Positions 1-12,090 of a stretch of DNA of 64,000 nt are shown piece after piece (positions within the stretch are counted from its first letter, which is position 1; each line of letters starts with the position of its first letter). This DNA comes from Dugong dugon (lineage: Eukaryota > Chordata > Mammalia > Sirenia > Dugongidae). The position numbers and the translations under genes were made by a program. The stretch is taken from contig CM057477.1 of NCBI GenBank assembly GCA_030035585.1, positions 56,711,447 through 56,775,446 of the forward strand, written 5' to 3'. Below the pieces are notes generated by a model. The model was not told where the DNA came from and did not search any database. It saw only the letters and a program-made list of their open reading frames with translations.

Positions 1-1056
1 GTCAGATTCTGGCAAGAGTTGCCCAGTTCTTTCTCTTCCCTTCTCCGCTCACTCACTCCATTGTGCTCTCTCAGAAATACTTGTAAATAGTTATTTTGTA
101 ATACGTGCTGCAGGCATACTTAGAGCTTCCTGAGGAGATACTTGCTACCTGTCACCAAGGAAAGGAATAAACATTAGTGAAAGCCAGACCTCATGAGGTT
201 TATAAGGTTGGTTTAGATAAGAAGGCAAAAAATCTTTTCCAGATTGTATTTAAATCTCTTGAGTCCACAGAGTTTCTTGTGGGAGTCTGGCACTCCTGAT
301 TTAGATCTTGGACAAACCCAGAAGATGCAGAAGTATAAACCAGTTTTTTTTATTTAAACGTTAAGTTTAGTGATTACAGAATAGTTTGTTTCAGTTTATT
401 CTCCCTGCTTATTATCTAGTATTTACTGAAAGGCAGGCAGTCTAAAAGACAATGAGGCAGACAAGTGTCCTGCCTAGTGAATGAACTTAATGAAATAGAT
501 GATATACTTAATAGAGTACCTGAGAGCCCAGATGTGCATCTCTCGGGGATGATAAAATGAGATGGTACATTTGCAGGGAATGATTGTTAATTCTGTGTTA
601 CTAGATAGAACATTTCATTTTTATGCTGGAAGTGTCCAAACCACCTTCAGTTCACCTCCTGGAAAGAAAAAGCTACAAGAAGACTGTTAACAACAGTGTT
701 CAGTGTTGAACATCATTCCAGTTTAAATGTACATGTCTGCTAAGACATAGGGCAGGAATCCATCCATTTCTAGCACTGAGCACAAAGTAAGCATCGAATT
801 AATGTCTGTGGCAGGAAAGAAGTAAGAAAAGGAGTATGTTCATGATATCAAAATTATTTACTTATTTTTTGGACTCACAAAATTTTTATATAAAGTACTC
901 ATTATTTGAAGTAAAAAGCATTTCCTCAATGCTAGTCAATGTAGAGGAAGTTAAACTAATTTATATATGTATATATAGGATGCCTCTTTTAGGTAACCGT
1001 TTGATTCACCTCCAGAAACAGTTCTTTACAGTTAAGACCTACTCCCCCAATCCGAA
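1..1056. other. AT-rich unique sequence, no gene
   Basis: No coding region or well-preserved repeat is visible. A short stretch near 760-800 ('ctagcactgagcacaaagtaagc') resembles the 3' end of an L2 or MIR element but is too short to call firmly. The open frame at 836-1117 runs into the SINE and has no protein-like features. Confidence 0.6.
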
Positions 1057-1266
1057 GGTCCCTGGGTGGTGCAAAGGCTTTGTGCTCCGCTGCAAACTAA
1101 AAGGTTGGCGGTTCTAATCCACCCAGTGGCCCATCACAAAAAAGGCCCTCAATCTACTTTCCTAAGATTACAGTCATTGAAAACTCTATGAAGCTCAGTC
1201 CTACTCTGAAACACATGGGGTCACCGTGAATCAGAATTGACTCAATGGCAACGGGTTTGGTTTTTT
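1057..1266 (+). mobile_element. tRNA-derived afrotherian SINE, long form
   Basis: The head 'ggtccctgggtggtgcaaag' matches the SINE start, followed by the core 'aaaaggttggcggttctaat' that derives from a tRNA B box. The body keeps 'tcaatggcaacgggtttgg' as the tail (the GGGTTTGGTTTT tail class). It is diverged from the best copies in this window. It has no protein product and would depend on the reverse transcriptase of an RTE or another LINE. Confidence 0.88.
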
Positions 1267-1420
1267 GATTCCACAGTCTAAGTCCAGATATATAATTAGA
1301 CTCCAATAACCATCATTAACATATGTTGTAACATTGACTGTAAAATGGTTGTGGCTCTCTGGTTTGTTTCAGAATCCTGGTGGACCAAGTAATTTTTCTG
1401 GGTTGCTAATTAACGTTTTC

Positions 1421-1492
1421 ACCACCTGTCAGTTTGTCATACTGTGGTGGCCTTGGAGCCAACTCAATGGCAGCTGACAACAATAACAATCA
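1421..1492 (+). mobile_element. RTE 5'-end/3'-tail fusion fragment
   Basis: The sequence 'ccacctgtcagtttgtcata' followed by 'ctgtggtgg' matches the 5' end of the RTE elements seen at 62884 (+) and 3638 (-). It is followed directly by 'ccaactcaatggcagctgac' and 'aacaataacaat', the RTE/SINE 3' tail. The interior is missing, so it appears to be a strongly deleted RTE derivative. Confidence 0.55.
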
Positions 1493-3244
1493 ACATTTGG
1501 TAAAGAAGACACAAATTATGATTTGTTTGTTCTAGTTCTTCGTATGTGTGCTTTCTTTTTAATTTCAAAGGTAAAAGATGCTTAATTTGATACAGACTTG
1601 CAATGTAAACAGCAATAACAGACCAAACACACTGAGACAAATACCAACAATTATCCAACGTTTGTAGAATATTTAAAAAGAAGTACATGTGGGACGGAAC
1701 AGGGTAGGGGAAAAAGGAGATGCCAAGCAACTCTTTGGGGGATTTATAATAAAGAACACTGGACGTTATTATTAAACAGCTTCGTTATTACTCAAAATTG
1801 CTCTTTTTTGTCCTTTCACATTTCCGTTACAGGGAAGATTTTCCACAAGATAAAATAAGGACAGAAAGAACTTTTGATAAAAAGTCAGGGCACACACACC
1901 TTAAAGGTGCTCTTGGAGGGATGCTCATTTGAACAGGCAGAGAGGAAATGATTGACACTCTGCATAAGGGCTTTGAAAGTCAAAGCTTTGACGTGTCATT
2001 TGTTAGAAACCCTATTATAATAACTGACAGCCCTACCCAGCAGATGTGCCATGGAGATGTTGTGCCAATTTCTTTGCTAAAAAACATTAAATATTGTGAA
2101 TTTTAATATGAAATATTTGGCAGTAGAAAGCAGTACTGCTGTTTCTTGTTGTCAAGGAAAGGACTAAGCATCATGCACACAACTCTAAAAGGTATACAGG
2201 CTGCAAGTGATGAAAATCATATTAAAGAGTTGTAAGAGCTCCACTAAGCCAGATGATTTGAAAAGCACACAGAACGGAAGATTTCAAACCACAGAGGCCC
2301 TTTTTATGTATAAGAACTTCTTTTTGAAGGACAAGCTTTGAAATCAACAGTCATCATTGACATAAGACCATTAGCTAATGGAAAACATTCTATGACACAA
2401 GATTAGGGGTGTCTGAAGAATGGATTCACGTTGAATATTCGCAATTCGCTGCTTAAAATGAGGGATTTGCTTATTATTCAAACTCAAGAAGGCCGTAGCC
2501 AAAAAAAAAAAAGAAGAAGAAGAAAATGTATTTAATCTCTGTTCTACTCCCTGAGTGAGAAAAATGATCCAAGGTAGAAGAGATGAGAGTAGATGAAAGC
2601 TTTGCAGGGGAGGATTGAGCCGCCACACTGATCACCCTCTACCACCCTCCGGCTTCTAAAAGTTGCACTGTACTTATGTGATTTGCATAGCTCTGAAAGT
2701 GAAGGGTTTCAGAAAACAGTATGAAAATGCTGCTGAGACTAATCCTTCTGATAGAGGAGGAGCTGTGAGCCTACGGGCTTGAGCAAAGGAGACGAGTCAG
2801 AGAATGGCTACGATCTCCCCATGTGTAGGTGGCCCAACTCTAAAGGTGAGTGGGCTACAACATACACCTACTGTCCTCTTCCTTGCTCTGTCTGTTCTAA
2901 TTGCAACAGCACCGGTCAACCTGCACGTGCTCAATAAATATTCTTTGGGTAAATAAATGAATGTAGTACTTTGTGCAAATATAGTATTAACACCTTTTGA
3001 AGCATAATTCCGTGATACCTCTGCTGCTATATCAATTTGGAAACTCAGTTATGAATGGAGGGGATTGAGTGACTGCTGGAACCCATGAGGATAATGGGCG
3101 TGTATGTTCTGGGCCTTGTCATCTATATTTTCTTTTTCTCTGTCTGAAAGGCTCTTCCACCCCACTCAACATTCAACATTATTTTCCTGTTGTTATTGTT
3201 CGATGCATGCATTGAGGATTTAGGATGTCAACTCGTTTTCACTT
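1493..3244. other. Unique sequence with a short L2/MIR tail
   Basis: Mostly unrecognised AT-rich DNA. An A-rich/GAA tract lies at about 2500-2524. At about 2905-2962 'gtgctcaataaatattcttt' and 'aaataaatgaatg' look like the 3' end of an L2 or MIR element on the plus strand. No coding evidence. Confidence 0.5.
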
Positions 3245-3639
3245 GGTTGTTGTTGCTGTTAGATGCTGTCCACTTAGCTCCGACTCAGGACAACTCCATG
3301 TACAACAAAACCAAATGTTGCCTGGCCCTACACCCTCTTCATCATCGTTGCTTTGCTCGAGTCCATTGTTGGGGCTATTGTATAGAGCCTTCCAACCCAA
3401 GGGGCTCCTCTTCCAACACTATACTGGACAATATTCTGTTGTGATTCATGGGGTTTCCCCTGGCTAATTTTCAGATCCCCAGGCCTTTCTTCCTAGTCTG
3501 TCTTAGTCTGGAAGATCTGCTGAAATTTGTCTATCATGAGTGATCCCACTGGTTATTTGAAATACTGGTAGCATAGCTTCCAGCATCATAGGAACACACA
3601 AGTCACCACAGTATGACAAACTGACAGATGGGTGGTGGT
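3245..3639 (-). mobile_element. Internally deleted RTE derivative
   Basis: Read on the minus strand, it begins 'ccaccacccatctgtcagtt' like the RTE 5' end at 62884. It continues through the 5' leader ('atgctggaagctatgc', 'ccagactaagacagactagg') into the first codons of the small upstream ORF. It then jumps, near 3375-3390, to the RTE 3' end (cognate of about 14990-15100), ending in 'catctaacagcaacaacaac'. About 90% of the element is missing and both termini are kept, so it may be a non-autonomous RTE family or a one-off deletion. Confidence 0.75.
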
Positions 3640-5441
3640 TCACTTCCACATAAATGTCAAAAGGTGGAAATAATTCTTGCTAATCTGATAGCAGCAATTT
3701 AAATTGATACCATGGTATTGAGAGGAGGGAGTTGTCTAAATGTGATAGCAAGCCTCTGAACTAGTTGCAAAGCCTCTTAAATGCCTCATGGTGGTTCTGA
3801 CCTAGTGGCTTATTGAAGCCATTATGCTCAGCGTAAGAATCCTTAGCCATTGGCACCTGAATGCAAACCCTGAAGGCATGTCTCCTATTGATTAACTAAT
3901 GAATTAATTAATCCAAAAAGCTTGTGTTCTTTACCAAAGATATTGTGTCTCTGACTCTGGAGGGAAAAAAAATTCACTATGAATGTGTGAAAACATAAAA
4001 TGAGTATAAAATTTCCACTTTTTTTTTTTTTTTTTCCGAAGCCTAACTTAGGAAGACTGGTACATAAAGCCCTTTGCTGTGAAAAGTGTTAGAGGTGATT
4101 TTGAGAACTTTATTAGTAGTCCTTGTGCTCCTCCCATCTGCATGCAACTTTTCCATTGGGGAATTATGTTATAATACCCCTAATTAATGCTAATTTATGC
4201 CTGTTAAGTGACCATAAAAATGTGTCACACAAATTTTAACTTCATGGAGAGGGTAGATAGATGAAGTACTAAAGAATTAGTGTGTCATTTACTAAAGAGA
4301 CCTTTAGGAACAATAAAGACCATCTGCCCTGTCAATCTTCATACTCTGGAGACAGAAGTACACCTTAAAATCCAATGATAAATAAAATTTTCCACTGTAG
4401 CAATGAGGGTAAATGTTGCCCTTCTTCATTACTTGTGTCAAACCAGGATAGGTGGAACTTTTAGAGAGACAGCTTATTGCAAATGCTGACTGTTGATTTT
4501 AAAATTAAGTTTTACTGGTAGCAAAGCATTTTTATAGAACAAAGGTGACATCTATTACCCACTTAGATCTCAAGAGTATATTTTTCATAGGTTGTTAATT
4601 AAATAGTTCAGAAGGTAGTTTTTGAAATAGATCAGGTGAGTTCTTTATGTGTGCCCCAGATTCCCAATATTCATGCACTTAAATGAGAATTTCATGTCAG
4701 TAGGATTTTGCAGACAGCAGCAATGCTATTTCTAGACTTATACTAAATTCTCCTTTATATTTAAAACCCTTGGACTCACTAGCAAGTGACTTTACTGTAT
4801 GACAAAGCACACCTGCTATTCAAGCTTTGAGAAGATCCAGCAGGCAACTTTGATTCCTCAATGCCTAGCAATGTGCCACGCATAAGGCAAGGGCTCAATA
4901 AATATTTGCTAAGTGAATGAATGAATGAATGAATAAAGGAGTGGTTTTAATTGTTTGCAATGTGGTCTCTATTTTTCTTAATAGTTCCAGACAACATGAT
5001 AGGTCTTTCTCCCAGGCTCCACCACATGGAGGGAAAAAAATCAATGAATATGTTCCAAGTAATGGTAACTACACCCAAGACTCTGGCACAAACTCCTGTT
5101 AGGTTACAACTTAGTAATACAATTGCTAAAACCTGTGGTATCTCGAATTCAAAACTCTTTTGCCTTTAGAAGGATTGCAGGTGATTCAGAAATTCTTCTG
5201 GCATTACCTGCTTACGGAAAGCTAGTAATCTCTCCACCAAAGGCCACATAGCCTAATTTCCCCAGCTAGAACCCTTCCTAACACTCCTTCCTGGTCCTCT
5301 CTGACCACAACCACAACCTGCAGAGACTGGCTTTGGGACCAAGGTCTAGGACAGTACTCCTTTCCCCGGCAGTATTAAGAGCTAACATCTCCTGTCTCCA
5401 TTCGGGATGACCACAGCCACCATTGACAGGCCCTTGAGTCC
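3640..5441. other. Unique sequence with poly-T and an L2 tail
   Basis: A poly-T tract lies at about 4018-4036. At about 4860-4938 the sequence 'gggctcaataaatatttgct' followed by a GAATGAAT repeat is the typical 3' end of an L2 (or MIR) element on the plus strand. The rest is unrecognised; open frames here are short and lack protein-like features. Confidence 0.5.
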
Positions 5442-6101
5442 TGTTATGGATTGAACTGTACCCCCCAAAATGATGTTGAATTCCTAACCCCTAGTACATG
5501 TGAATGTGACATTGTTTGGGGAAATAGGATCACTGAAGACGTTAGCAGTTAACATGGTGTCATACTCGAGTAAGGTGGATCCTAATCCTCTATGACTGGT
5601 GTCCTTATAAGAGAGGAGATGAGACACAGACACAAAGCGAAAACTGCCGTGTGAAGATAAGTCTATAAGCCAAGGAATGGCAAGAGATGCCTGGGGCTAC
5701 TGGAAGCCGGAAAGGAGCCTTAGAAGTGCAATGGTTAAGCATTCTGCTGCTAACCAAAAGGTTGGCGGTTCAAACCCACAAAGGGCTTCATGGGAGAAAT
5801 GACCTGGCGATTTGCTCTCGTAAAGATTACAGCCTAGGAAACCCTAGGAGGCAATTCTACTCTGTCCTAAAGGGTCTCTAAGAGTTAGAGTTGACTCAAC
5901 TGTGCATAACAGCAACAACAACAACCAGAAGCTAGGAGAGAGAAGGAAAGCTCTTCCCCTAGAGCAGACAGAGAGAGTGTGGCCTTGCTGATGTCCTGAA
6001 TTGGGATTCGGAGCTGCAGAACTGTTAGACAATAAATTTCTGTTCTTTAAAGCAACCTACTTTGTGGTACTTTGTTACAGCAGCCCTAAGAAATGTGTAC
6101 A
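5442..6101 (+). mobile_element. MaLR-type solo LTR, split by a SINE
   Basis: The element starts 'tgttatggattgaactgtac' and contains 'gactggtgtccttataagag', hallmarks of MLT1/MST-type LTRs of the ERVL-MaLR group. It carries a polyadenylation signal in 'acaataaatttctgtt' and ends 'tttgttacagcagccctaag' then 'aaatgtgtaca'. The flanks agtcc/ggtct are compatible with a decayed 5-bp target duplication. A SINE lies inside at 5714-5926. No internal retroviral genes flank it, so it is a solo LTR. Confidence 0.85.
5714..5926 (+). mobile_element. tRNA-derived SINE with RTE-like tail
   Basis: The head 'ggagccttagaagtgcaatg', the core 'gctgctaaccaaaaggttgg' and the tail 'cataacagcaacaacaac' identify the SINE, in the tail class shared with RTE. 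The flanks 'gaagccgg' (left) and 'gaagctagg' (right) look like a target duplication, so the SINE inserted into the older LTR. Confidence 0.9.
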
Positions 6102-9100
6102 GGTCTCTAGGTCTTGGGAAGTAGAACTAAGAGGCAGAATTATCCTTCTACTGGGCAGCGGGAGAGAGCTTCACTCAGAAGTAGTTTGCATTGTGGCATG
6201 GTTACAATCTCACAGCAGCTGGTCAGGAAGACTTTCACAGCTACCCTGCCAGGCATGGAGTCCCACAGGAAGATGAGCCAGGGAAGCAGGGCACTACATT
6301 TTCTGATAAGGGCAGCTGCCTCAAGTGACACAGAATGATATAACATACAAAAAGTCAGGTAAAAGTATATGCATAGCATGATCACAATTTGTTAAAAATA
6401 ATATATATGTATATATATAACTTATATACAGTACGTATCTATATAATTTTCTATTCACATCATATACCCAAGTGCACGCACGCATACACACACACATACA
6501 TATATTAAACATTCTTTAAAAATATGAAACCAAACAGTAGAATGGTTATTTCTAGATCTTGATGATACAAATAATTTTTGTTTTTACCTTTTTAATATCC
6601 TCCTGAAATATATTTTTAAATTTTTGACAAACAGAAAATAGAGCTTTATTCGCCCCAAAAAGATACGACCACTTTGAATAAGAACAATAATGATAATAAT
6701 AATAAAATATTTATTGACTAAACAATTTAATGATCCATGGCAATTGTCTGTCTAAACTTATAATTTTAGAAAATGGAAGTCATTATTTGGAAAGAGAACT
6801 TTTTTGGGGATAGTCTGAACATTCAGAAGACAGAAATATTTCAAATGATGCAGCTAGCAGCAATGATACTGACTTTCACTAGATAGTCCTTTTGCACCTC
6901 ATTTAGAAACACCAGCATTTTACCTAATAAATCACCTAGTGTGATTTACATTCGTATTATTTCTTAAACTCTTCCCTGATTTGGAAAAACTCCTTTTAAA
7001 GATTTCTTCTAGTGCTTATGTGCACCCATTATTTGGAATGATATTCCAATGGATATCACTGCTGAAACAGAAATGTTTGTGAAAAGAGTAAGGGCAAATT
7101 TGGCAATTTTCTTCAAGTCTTGAAAAACCAATGTCTCCTGCTTGAGCTCTTTGACATCTGAGCATTTATAAAAGGTGCTCTCTGTTCCAAGCATTCAATT
7201 CTTCAAGCAGACTGGCACCATCAAGTCTGTATACAAATAAGATTAGCAGTATTTTCTCCTTAATTTCAGGAGAGTCTTCTTTTTTTTTTTTTTTTTTTTT
7301 CCTTGAGAATAGAAGTTATAAAATGACACCATTTACCATCAGGCATTTTAGGGCTATTTAGTCCATTGTACTGACTCCCAGGTGGCTCTGGGGCTGGAGC
7401 AAAGATATGACAGAGGCAGAAAATGAAAAAGTGAAACAAAACCTGACCAAGGTGATCTCAAAAATAGAAAAGGAAAAGAAAACAAAAGGCAGATTTTCTT
7501 CCCCCTTTAAACCAAATTCCCTTGGGTACAGTCTTTAATGCTTTAGTAGGTCTTAGGAAGGAAGAAAGGCTATCTTACTGGCATCACGAATGCTATCCTG
7601 GGGATTTTATTACAGAGGAAGGGAAAAGGAAGCTCAGATTCCCTGTCCGGCTCAGGGTCACCTCTATCTGTAAGGTACCTCATGACTGGGCAGAAAGATA
7701 AACATATGGCACCTCAAACTATTTTTATTAGTTAAGGACACAAATATAAGCTGGATTTTAAAAAATAAAGATTCTACTTAATTGAGTAACAGGAATACTT
7801 AGAGGATGTTTCACATACTCATCACTTCTATGAAAATTATTATTTTTGCCCACACATATTGTTTTATTTGCATTCTATATGCTTGCTTTTATTCTTTGTT
7901 TTCCAGTACAAGGTCAGTTTTATACAGACAATGTATTGTTTCTCACAAAAAAAAAAAAAATGAAAGGATGCTTCTTCATACACGTAGGCTGTAATTAAAA
8001 GACATCAAGATGTGTGGTAGCAAACGTGAAGATACTCAAACACGGACTGCCAGTAACAACTCTAATCAACTGGTAAAGAGACTGGCAACTACAATTTCAC
8101 AGTTGTTGGCATATAGAGATTGTGCTGGGATGTGTGTGAGGATGTACGTAATAAAGGAGAGATAGGGAATCTCAACTGTAGGGCTGAGATATCCAGCTAA
8201 TGTTCAGTTACCTGGGCAGGAACCATATTCATTAAAATTGCTTATAATTCTTAAAAAGGGTTATCTAGGCACCACGGGACTAACATTATCATTGCTTATC
8301 ACACAGAGTCATTGAGGACATACTGGTGAAATAATATCACAAAATGGCCTGCTAAGCACTTAAGAGATGTTATTTAGGGTTGGAAATACTCTGAATTTTT
8401 TTTTTTTTTTTTTTTACTTGCTTGGAATTAAAGAATGCACCACTACTCATGCAATGCTGGAGAAATTCAGCCTGAGATAAGAAATACTTAAGAAAAAGAA
8501 ATCAAAAGGACCTAATTCAAGCGCAATAAATTAAAAAGTGTATACATATATGAACATGAGCTTTCACCAGGGCACGTAGTTCCTTCTTTATGGAGCAAAG
8601 TTGGGTGGAGGCAAATTAGAAGACCAGAGTTTAATGGAAACCCTTAATTGATTAGAATGCCAACAGCTGAAAGAGGCAACTGGCAGAGTCACTTAAAGCA
8701 TAGAGATAAGCTATTGCAATCAAACAATTTTAAATAATGCAACACAGGCAGATATTAAAAAATAAAATGGGATTGGCTAAGAGTCTGTTGTTAAGGAAAG
8801 TTTATATGGCACGTTATTCTGTTACTTCTTACGAGTCTGTTTACTCACAAACTGGTTCTGATATACCCAGCAAATTATGCTAATAGTTCTCTCTCTCACA
8901 TACACATACATAACCAAGTCAAAATTAATTAGCACCTTTCCCTTCAAGTTATTGTTGTTTAGAGATGGGAGATACAGTTCTCTCTAGTAATGAAGAAAGA
9001 AGAGCAAGCAGTAAGGCCCTCAAAATATATCAGTGCCTCTATCACAGATATTTATTTACATGAAAGTTTTGAAAGTTCATTTTTAGTCACCATAATAATT

Positions 9101-9545
9101 TCAACTTCCAACTACACAGATGGTTGAGGTAATCAATGGTATGAGTCAAAAATGTTAATTTCATTTTATTTTGTCATTTGATTTTAGCATGTGCTTTGTG
9201 CTTATGTCTGGAAAAGAAGAAAAGAATTCTGATGATAAACACACTTCAATAACATGTAAACACTAAACTTAGAAGGACCATGGAAAGTGTTTACTTTTCC
9301 TGCCAATTCTTTCTGCAGCTTAGTCTACAAGAGAAAGCAAAAAATATCATTGCTTGGACTAGTGTCAAACATCAGCCTAAGAAGAATAGCCTCTTTTCTT
9401 CTTCTGGCTCTAATGTTTTTCTAGGAAAGTCATAATATTTTCGTGTTTCAAAGATGTTTCCTGCTAAGAGATAGGCAAGAAAGAGTAAATAGGAAAGGTA
9501 GAAGAGAACCATGATTTAGGAAAAATAGATGATATTGTAGTCAAA
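6102..9545. other. AT-rich unique sequence with simple repeats
   Basis: AT/AC dinucleotide-rich tracts lie at about 6395-6420 and 6475-6505. Poly-T tracts lie at about 7279-7300 and 8397-8415, and an A tract at about 7948-7961. No conserved reading frame, RNA gene or clear interspersed repeat is recognised. Confidence 0.5.
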
Positions 9546-9850
9546 CCAAAATGTATTTCTTGAACACCTACTAGTGCCAGCAATAGAAAAGGAACAACAA
9601 TGTAAACTCTGTCTTAGCTCTAAGAAGCTAAAATTCTAGTAAAGGGATGAATAAAATACATAAACAAGTAGACTGAAAAGTAAAATAGTCACCAAGAAAA
9701 TAGGTTTAGTGAGTTGATCGGGAAGAGGGCATGTGTCTTGAAAGATAAATATGATTTCAACAGCTGGAATTAGAAAGAAGGAAATTATGGGCACAAGGAA
9801 AGCATAGGTTATAGGAAGCATTAGAAATAATTGGGCAACAGTTGGAAATC
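9546..9850 (-). mobile_element. L2 LINE relic (3' region)
   Basis: The plus strand reads 'tgtatttcttgaacacctac' then 'tagtgccag...tctaagaagctaaaattctagtaaa'. This is the antisense of an L2 3' region, in which the segments for 'ttgagcacctactatgtgccaggcac' and 'ggagcttacattctag' follow the same order. Divergence is high, as expected for this ancient family. The right edge is uncertain. Confidence 0.6.
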
Positions 9851-10089
9851 TAGTTGATTAAAACATTGGAATAAATATAGGGAAAGAGGAAAAAGAAAAT
9901 TGAAACACAGATTTAAAACTCTTATAGAAGACTTTACTATAATGAGGATTGCCATGATAACTTTTGCTTTTCTCCTTCGTGACTGATTCTTTTCAGTCTC
10001 CTCACTAGGGTGTTATTTTTCTGATATTCTCCAGGGTTATACACTTGACTCAACTTTCAAGATTTTCTCTGTGTTCTCATGAATTAATA

Positions 10090-10250
10090 CCTCGGTGGTA
10101 TAGTGGTTAAGAGCTTGGCTGCTAACCAAAAGGTCATCAGTTTGAATCCACCAGCCACTCCCTGGAAACCCTATGGGACAGTTCTACTCTGTCCTATAGG
10201 GTTGCTATGAGTTGGAATCGACTCAACAGCAATAGGTTTGTTTTGGTTTT
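10090..10250 (+). mobile_element. tRNA-derived SINE, short form
   Basis: The copy has the core 'gctgctaaccaaaaggtcat', 'agtttgaatccaccagccac', and then passes directly to 'cctggaaaccctatgggaca' without the middle 'agaaagatgtggcagtctgc' segment found in long copies. It ends 'caataggtttgttttggttt'. It is followed within 10 bases by a second SINE. Confidence 0.92.
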
Positions 10251-10257
10251 TATATAT

Positions 10258-10450
10258 GACCCTGGTGGCACAGTGGTTAAGCGCTCAGCTGCTAACTGAA
10301 AAGTCAGTGGTTTGAATCCACCACCTGCTCCAGGGAGAAAGATGTGGCAGTCTGCTTGAGTAAGGTTATAGCCTTGGAAACCACATGGGGCAATTCTACT
10401 ATGATCTATAAGGTCTGTATGAGTCAGAATCAATTCAAGGGCAATGGGTG
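10258..10450 (+). mobile_element. tRNA-derived SINE, long form
   Basis: The copy begins 'gaccctggtggcacagtggt', with A-box-like 'agtggttaagcgc' and B-box-like 'ggtttgaatccacc'. It keeps the middle segment 'gggagaaagatgtggcagtc' and ends 'caagggcaatgggt'. 'tatatatgac' (10251-10260) and 'tgtatatgac' (10453-10462) are a likely target duplication. It lies in the same orientation as the preceding SINE. Confidence 0.92.
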
Positions 10451-10941
10451 CATGTATATGACACCACCATCATCAACCCTGCTGATAACTCTAGAACCTT
10501 TTTTTTTTTTCCAGTTTGAATGCCTGAAACTCTTTCCTCGTTCAAGATCTCTGTTTCTAACTACCTAATGAGCAAGTTAACTTAAACAGTCCCTAAGCAC
10601 CCCAAATCAACAAGTTGCCACTTGCTCCCTCCCTAGATTTAGTAAATGACACTATCACTTTCTGTTATGAAGGACTGTACCCTATTAAACTCTTTGTGCA
10701 ATGAGGAAAATGTACCTAATAAAGGAGTAGCCTGGAACAATTCATTAAGCATAAGAGACTATCTGCTGGACAGTAGTCTATACAGGATTCTGGTGCAAAG
10801 CACTAACCAAGGATGGGAAATACTGACCAAGCCATTTAGATAATCTCTCAGGAAATGAGACGTAAAATGTGAGAAGAGTATTAAACAACTGGCAATGTTA
10901 GCAGAAGTACAAATAACATTAAGACAAAGGCAGTGAAAGGA
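10451..10941. other. Unique sequence, nothing recognised
   Basis: Apart from a poly-T tract at 10500-10511, nothing recognisable is seen. The open frame at 10646-10843 has no protein-like features and no splice or promoter context. Confidence 0.5.
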
Positions 10942-11156
10942 GAGTCCCTAAGTGGTGCAAATGACTAATGTGCTTGACTGCTAACCAAAAGGTTGGAGGT
11001 TCAAGTCCACCCAAAGGTGCCTGGGAAGAAAGCGCTGACGATCTACTTCTGAAAAATCAGCTATTGAAAACCCTATGGAGCAGAGTTCTACTCCGACACA
11101 CTCAAGGTCACCATAAGTCAGAGTCAAAAGGATTTAACAACTGGAAAAAAAAAAAA
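10942..11156 (+). mobile_element. tRNA-derived SINE with A-rich tail
   Basis: The copy reads 'gagtccctaagtggtgcaaa', 'gctaaccaaaaggttggagg', and 'ccctatggagcagagttcta', ending 'ggatttaacaactgg' plus an A run. The 'taacaac' ending places it in the RTE-like tail class. It is about 20% diverged from the youngest copies by eye. Confidence 0.88.
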
Positions 11157-11946
11157 TGAGGGTGGGTGAGTCACATTAATGATGATGCACTTGAGTAAAG
11201 GTAAAGCAATTCCTATGGCCCTCCATTATAATTCTAAGCCTACCACAGAGCCTGCCATTCAGTAATTACTTGATAGACATGCACTGACTTTTTTTATTTT
11301 GAATGCGATTATATGGCTACTAGAAATTTCTGACATTCTAAGCATATGAATCTAAGAGAGAGAGTAGAAAGAATATATACCTATACTAAATAAGAAGTAA
11401 TAAGAGTCTGGATTAGTGTGAGCACTAAAAAAAAGGATAAATGTGTGGGAAAAATTTGGAGATAAGATCTCCATAATTTACGTGATATAGAAAAAGGAGA
11501 AACTAAACCATGGCACCAAGTGATTGACACTATGAAGGTTTAGAGGAGGAGCTGCTTGGAGATAATGTCCATGAGTTTGGTTTTGAACGTTAACACTGAA
11601 GACAAAGTTTAGAAAGTATTTCTTGTGAAGGAAGAAGTATTGCTTGAATGACATTATTTTTTCATGATATTTATTATTGAATACCATATACAGAGTATGC
11701 TAATAAGCAGTATTAATAAGAAAAATAGAATGTAGTTTTTATCCAATTTTGAGTAAAAAGAAATTTGTGGATTGCTTTTCGGATCATTTTCTGTATGTTC
11801 CCTAGCAGGGAATATGGGATTATTATCTGTGAAATGAATTGAAGTATCATTATAAATTTCACCTCAGAGTATTATTTTCTCTAACAAATTTACAGTTTCC
11901 TAATTAACTTATTTACTAATTAATTTAACAGTTTGCACATTTCTTT
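11157..11946. other. AT-rich unique sequence, nothing recognised
   Basis: No open frame with protein-like features and no clear repeat is visible. It directly precedes the RTE copy. Confidence 0.5.
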
Positions 11947-12090
11947 GATGTTGGAAGCTATGCCACTGGTATTCAAATGCCAGCAGGGTCACTCATGGTA
12001 ACAGGTTTCAGCTGAGGTTCCAGACTAAGACAGACCAGGTATAAGGATCTGGTGATCTACTTCTGAAAAAAATTAGGCAGTGAAAATTTT

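Noticed and set aside
2790-2860. Donor-like 'aaaggtgagt' suggesting an exon end
   Set aside because: No convincing acceptor or open frame precedes it; a single splice-like site is expected by chance.
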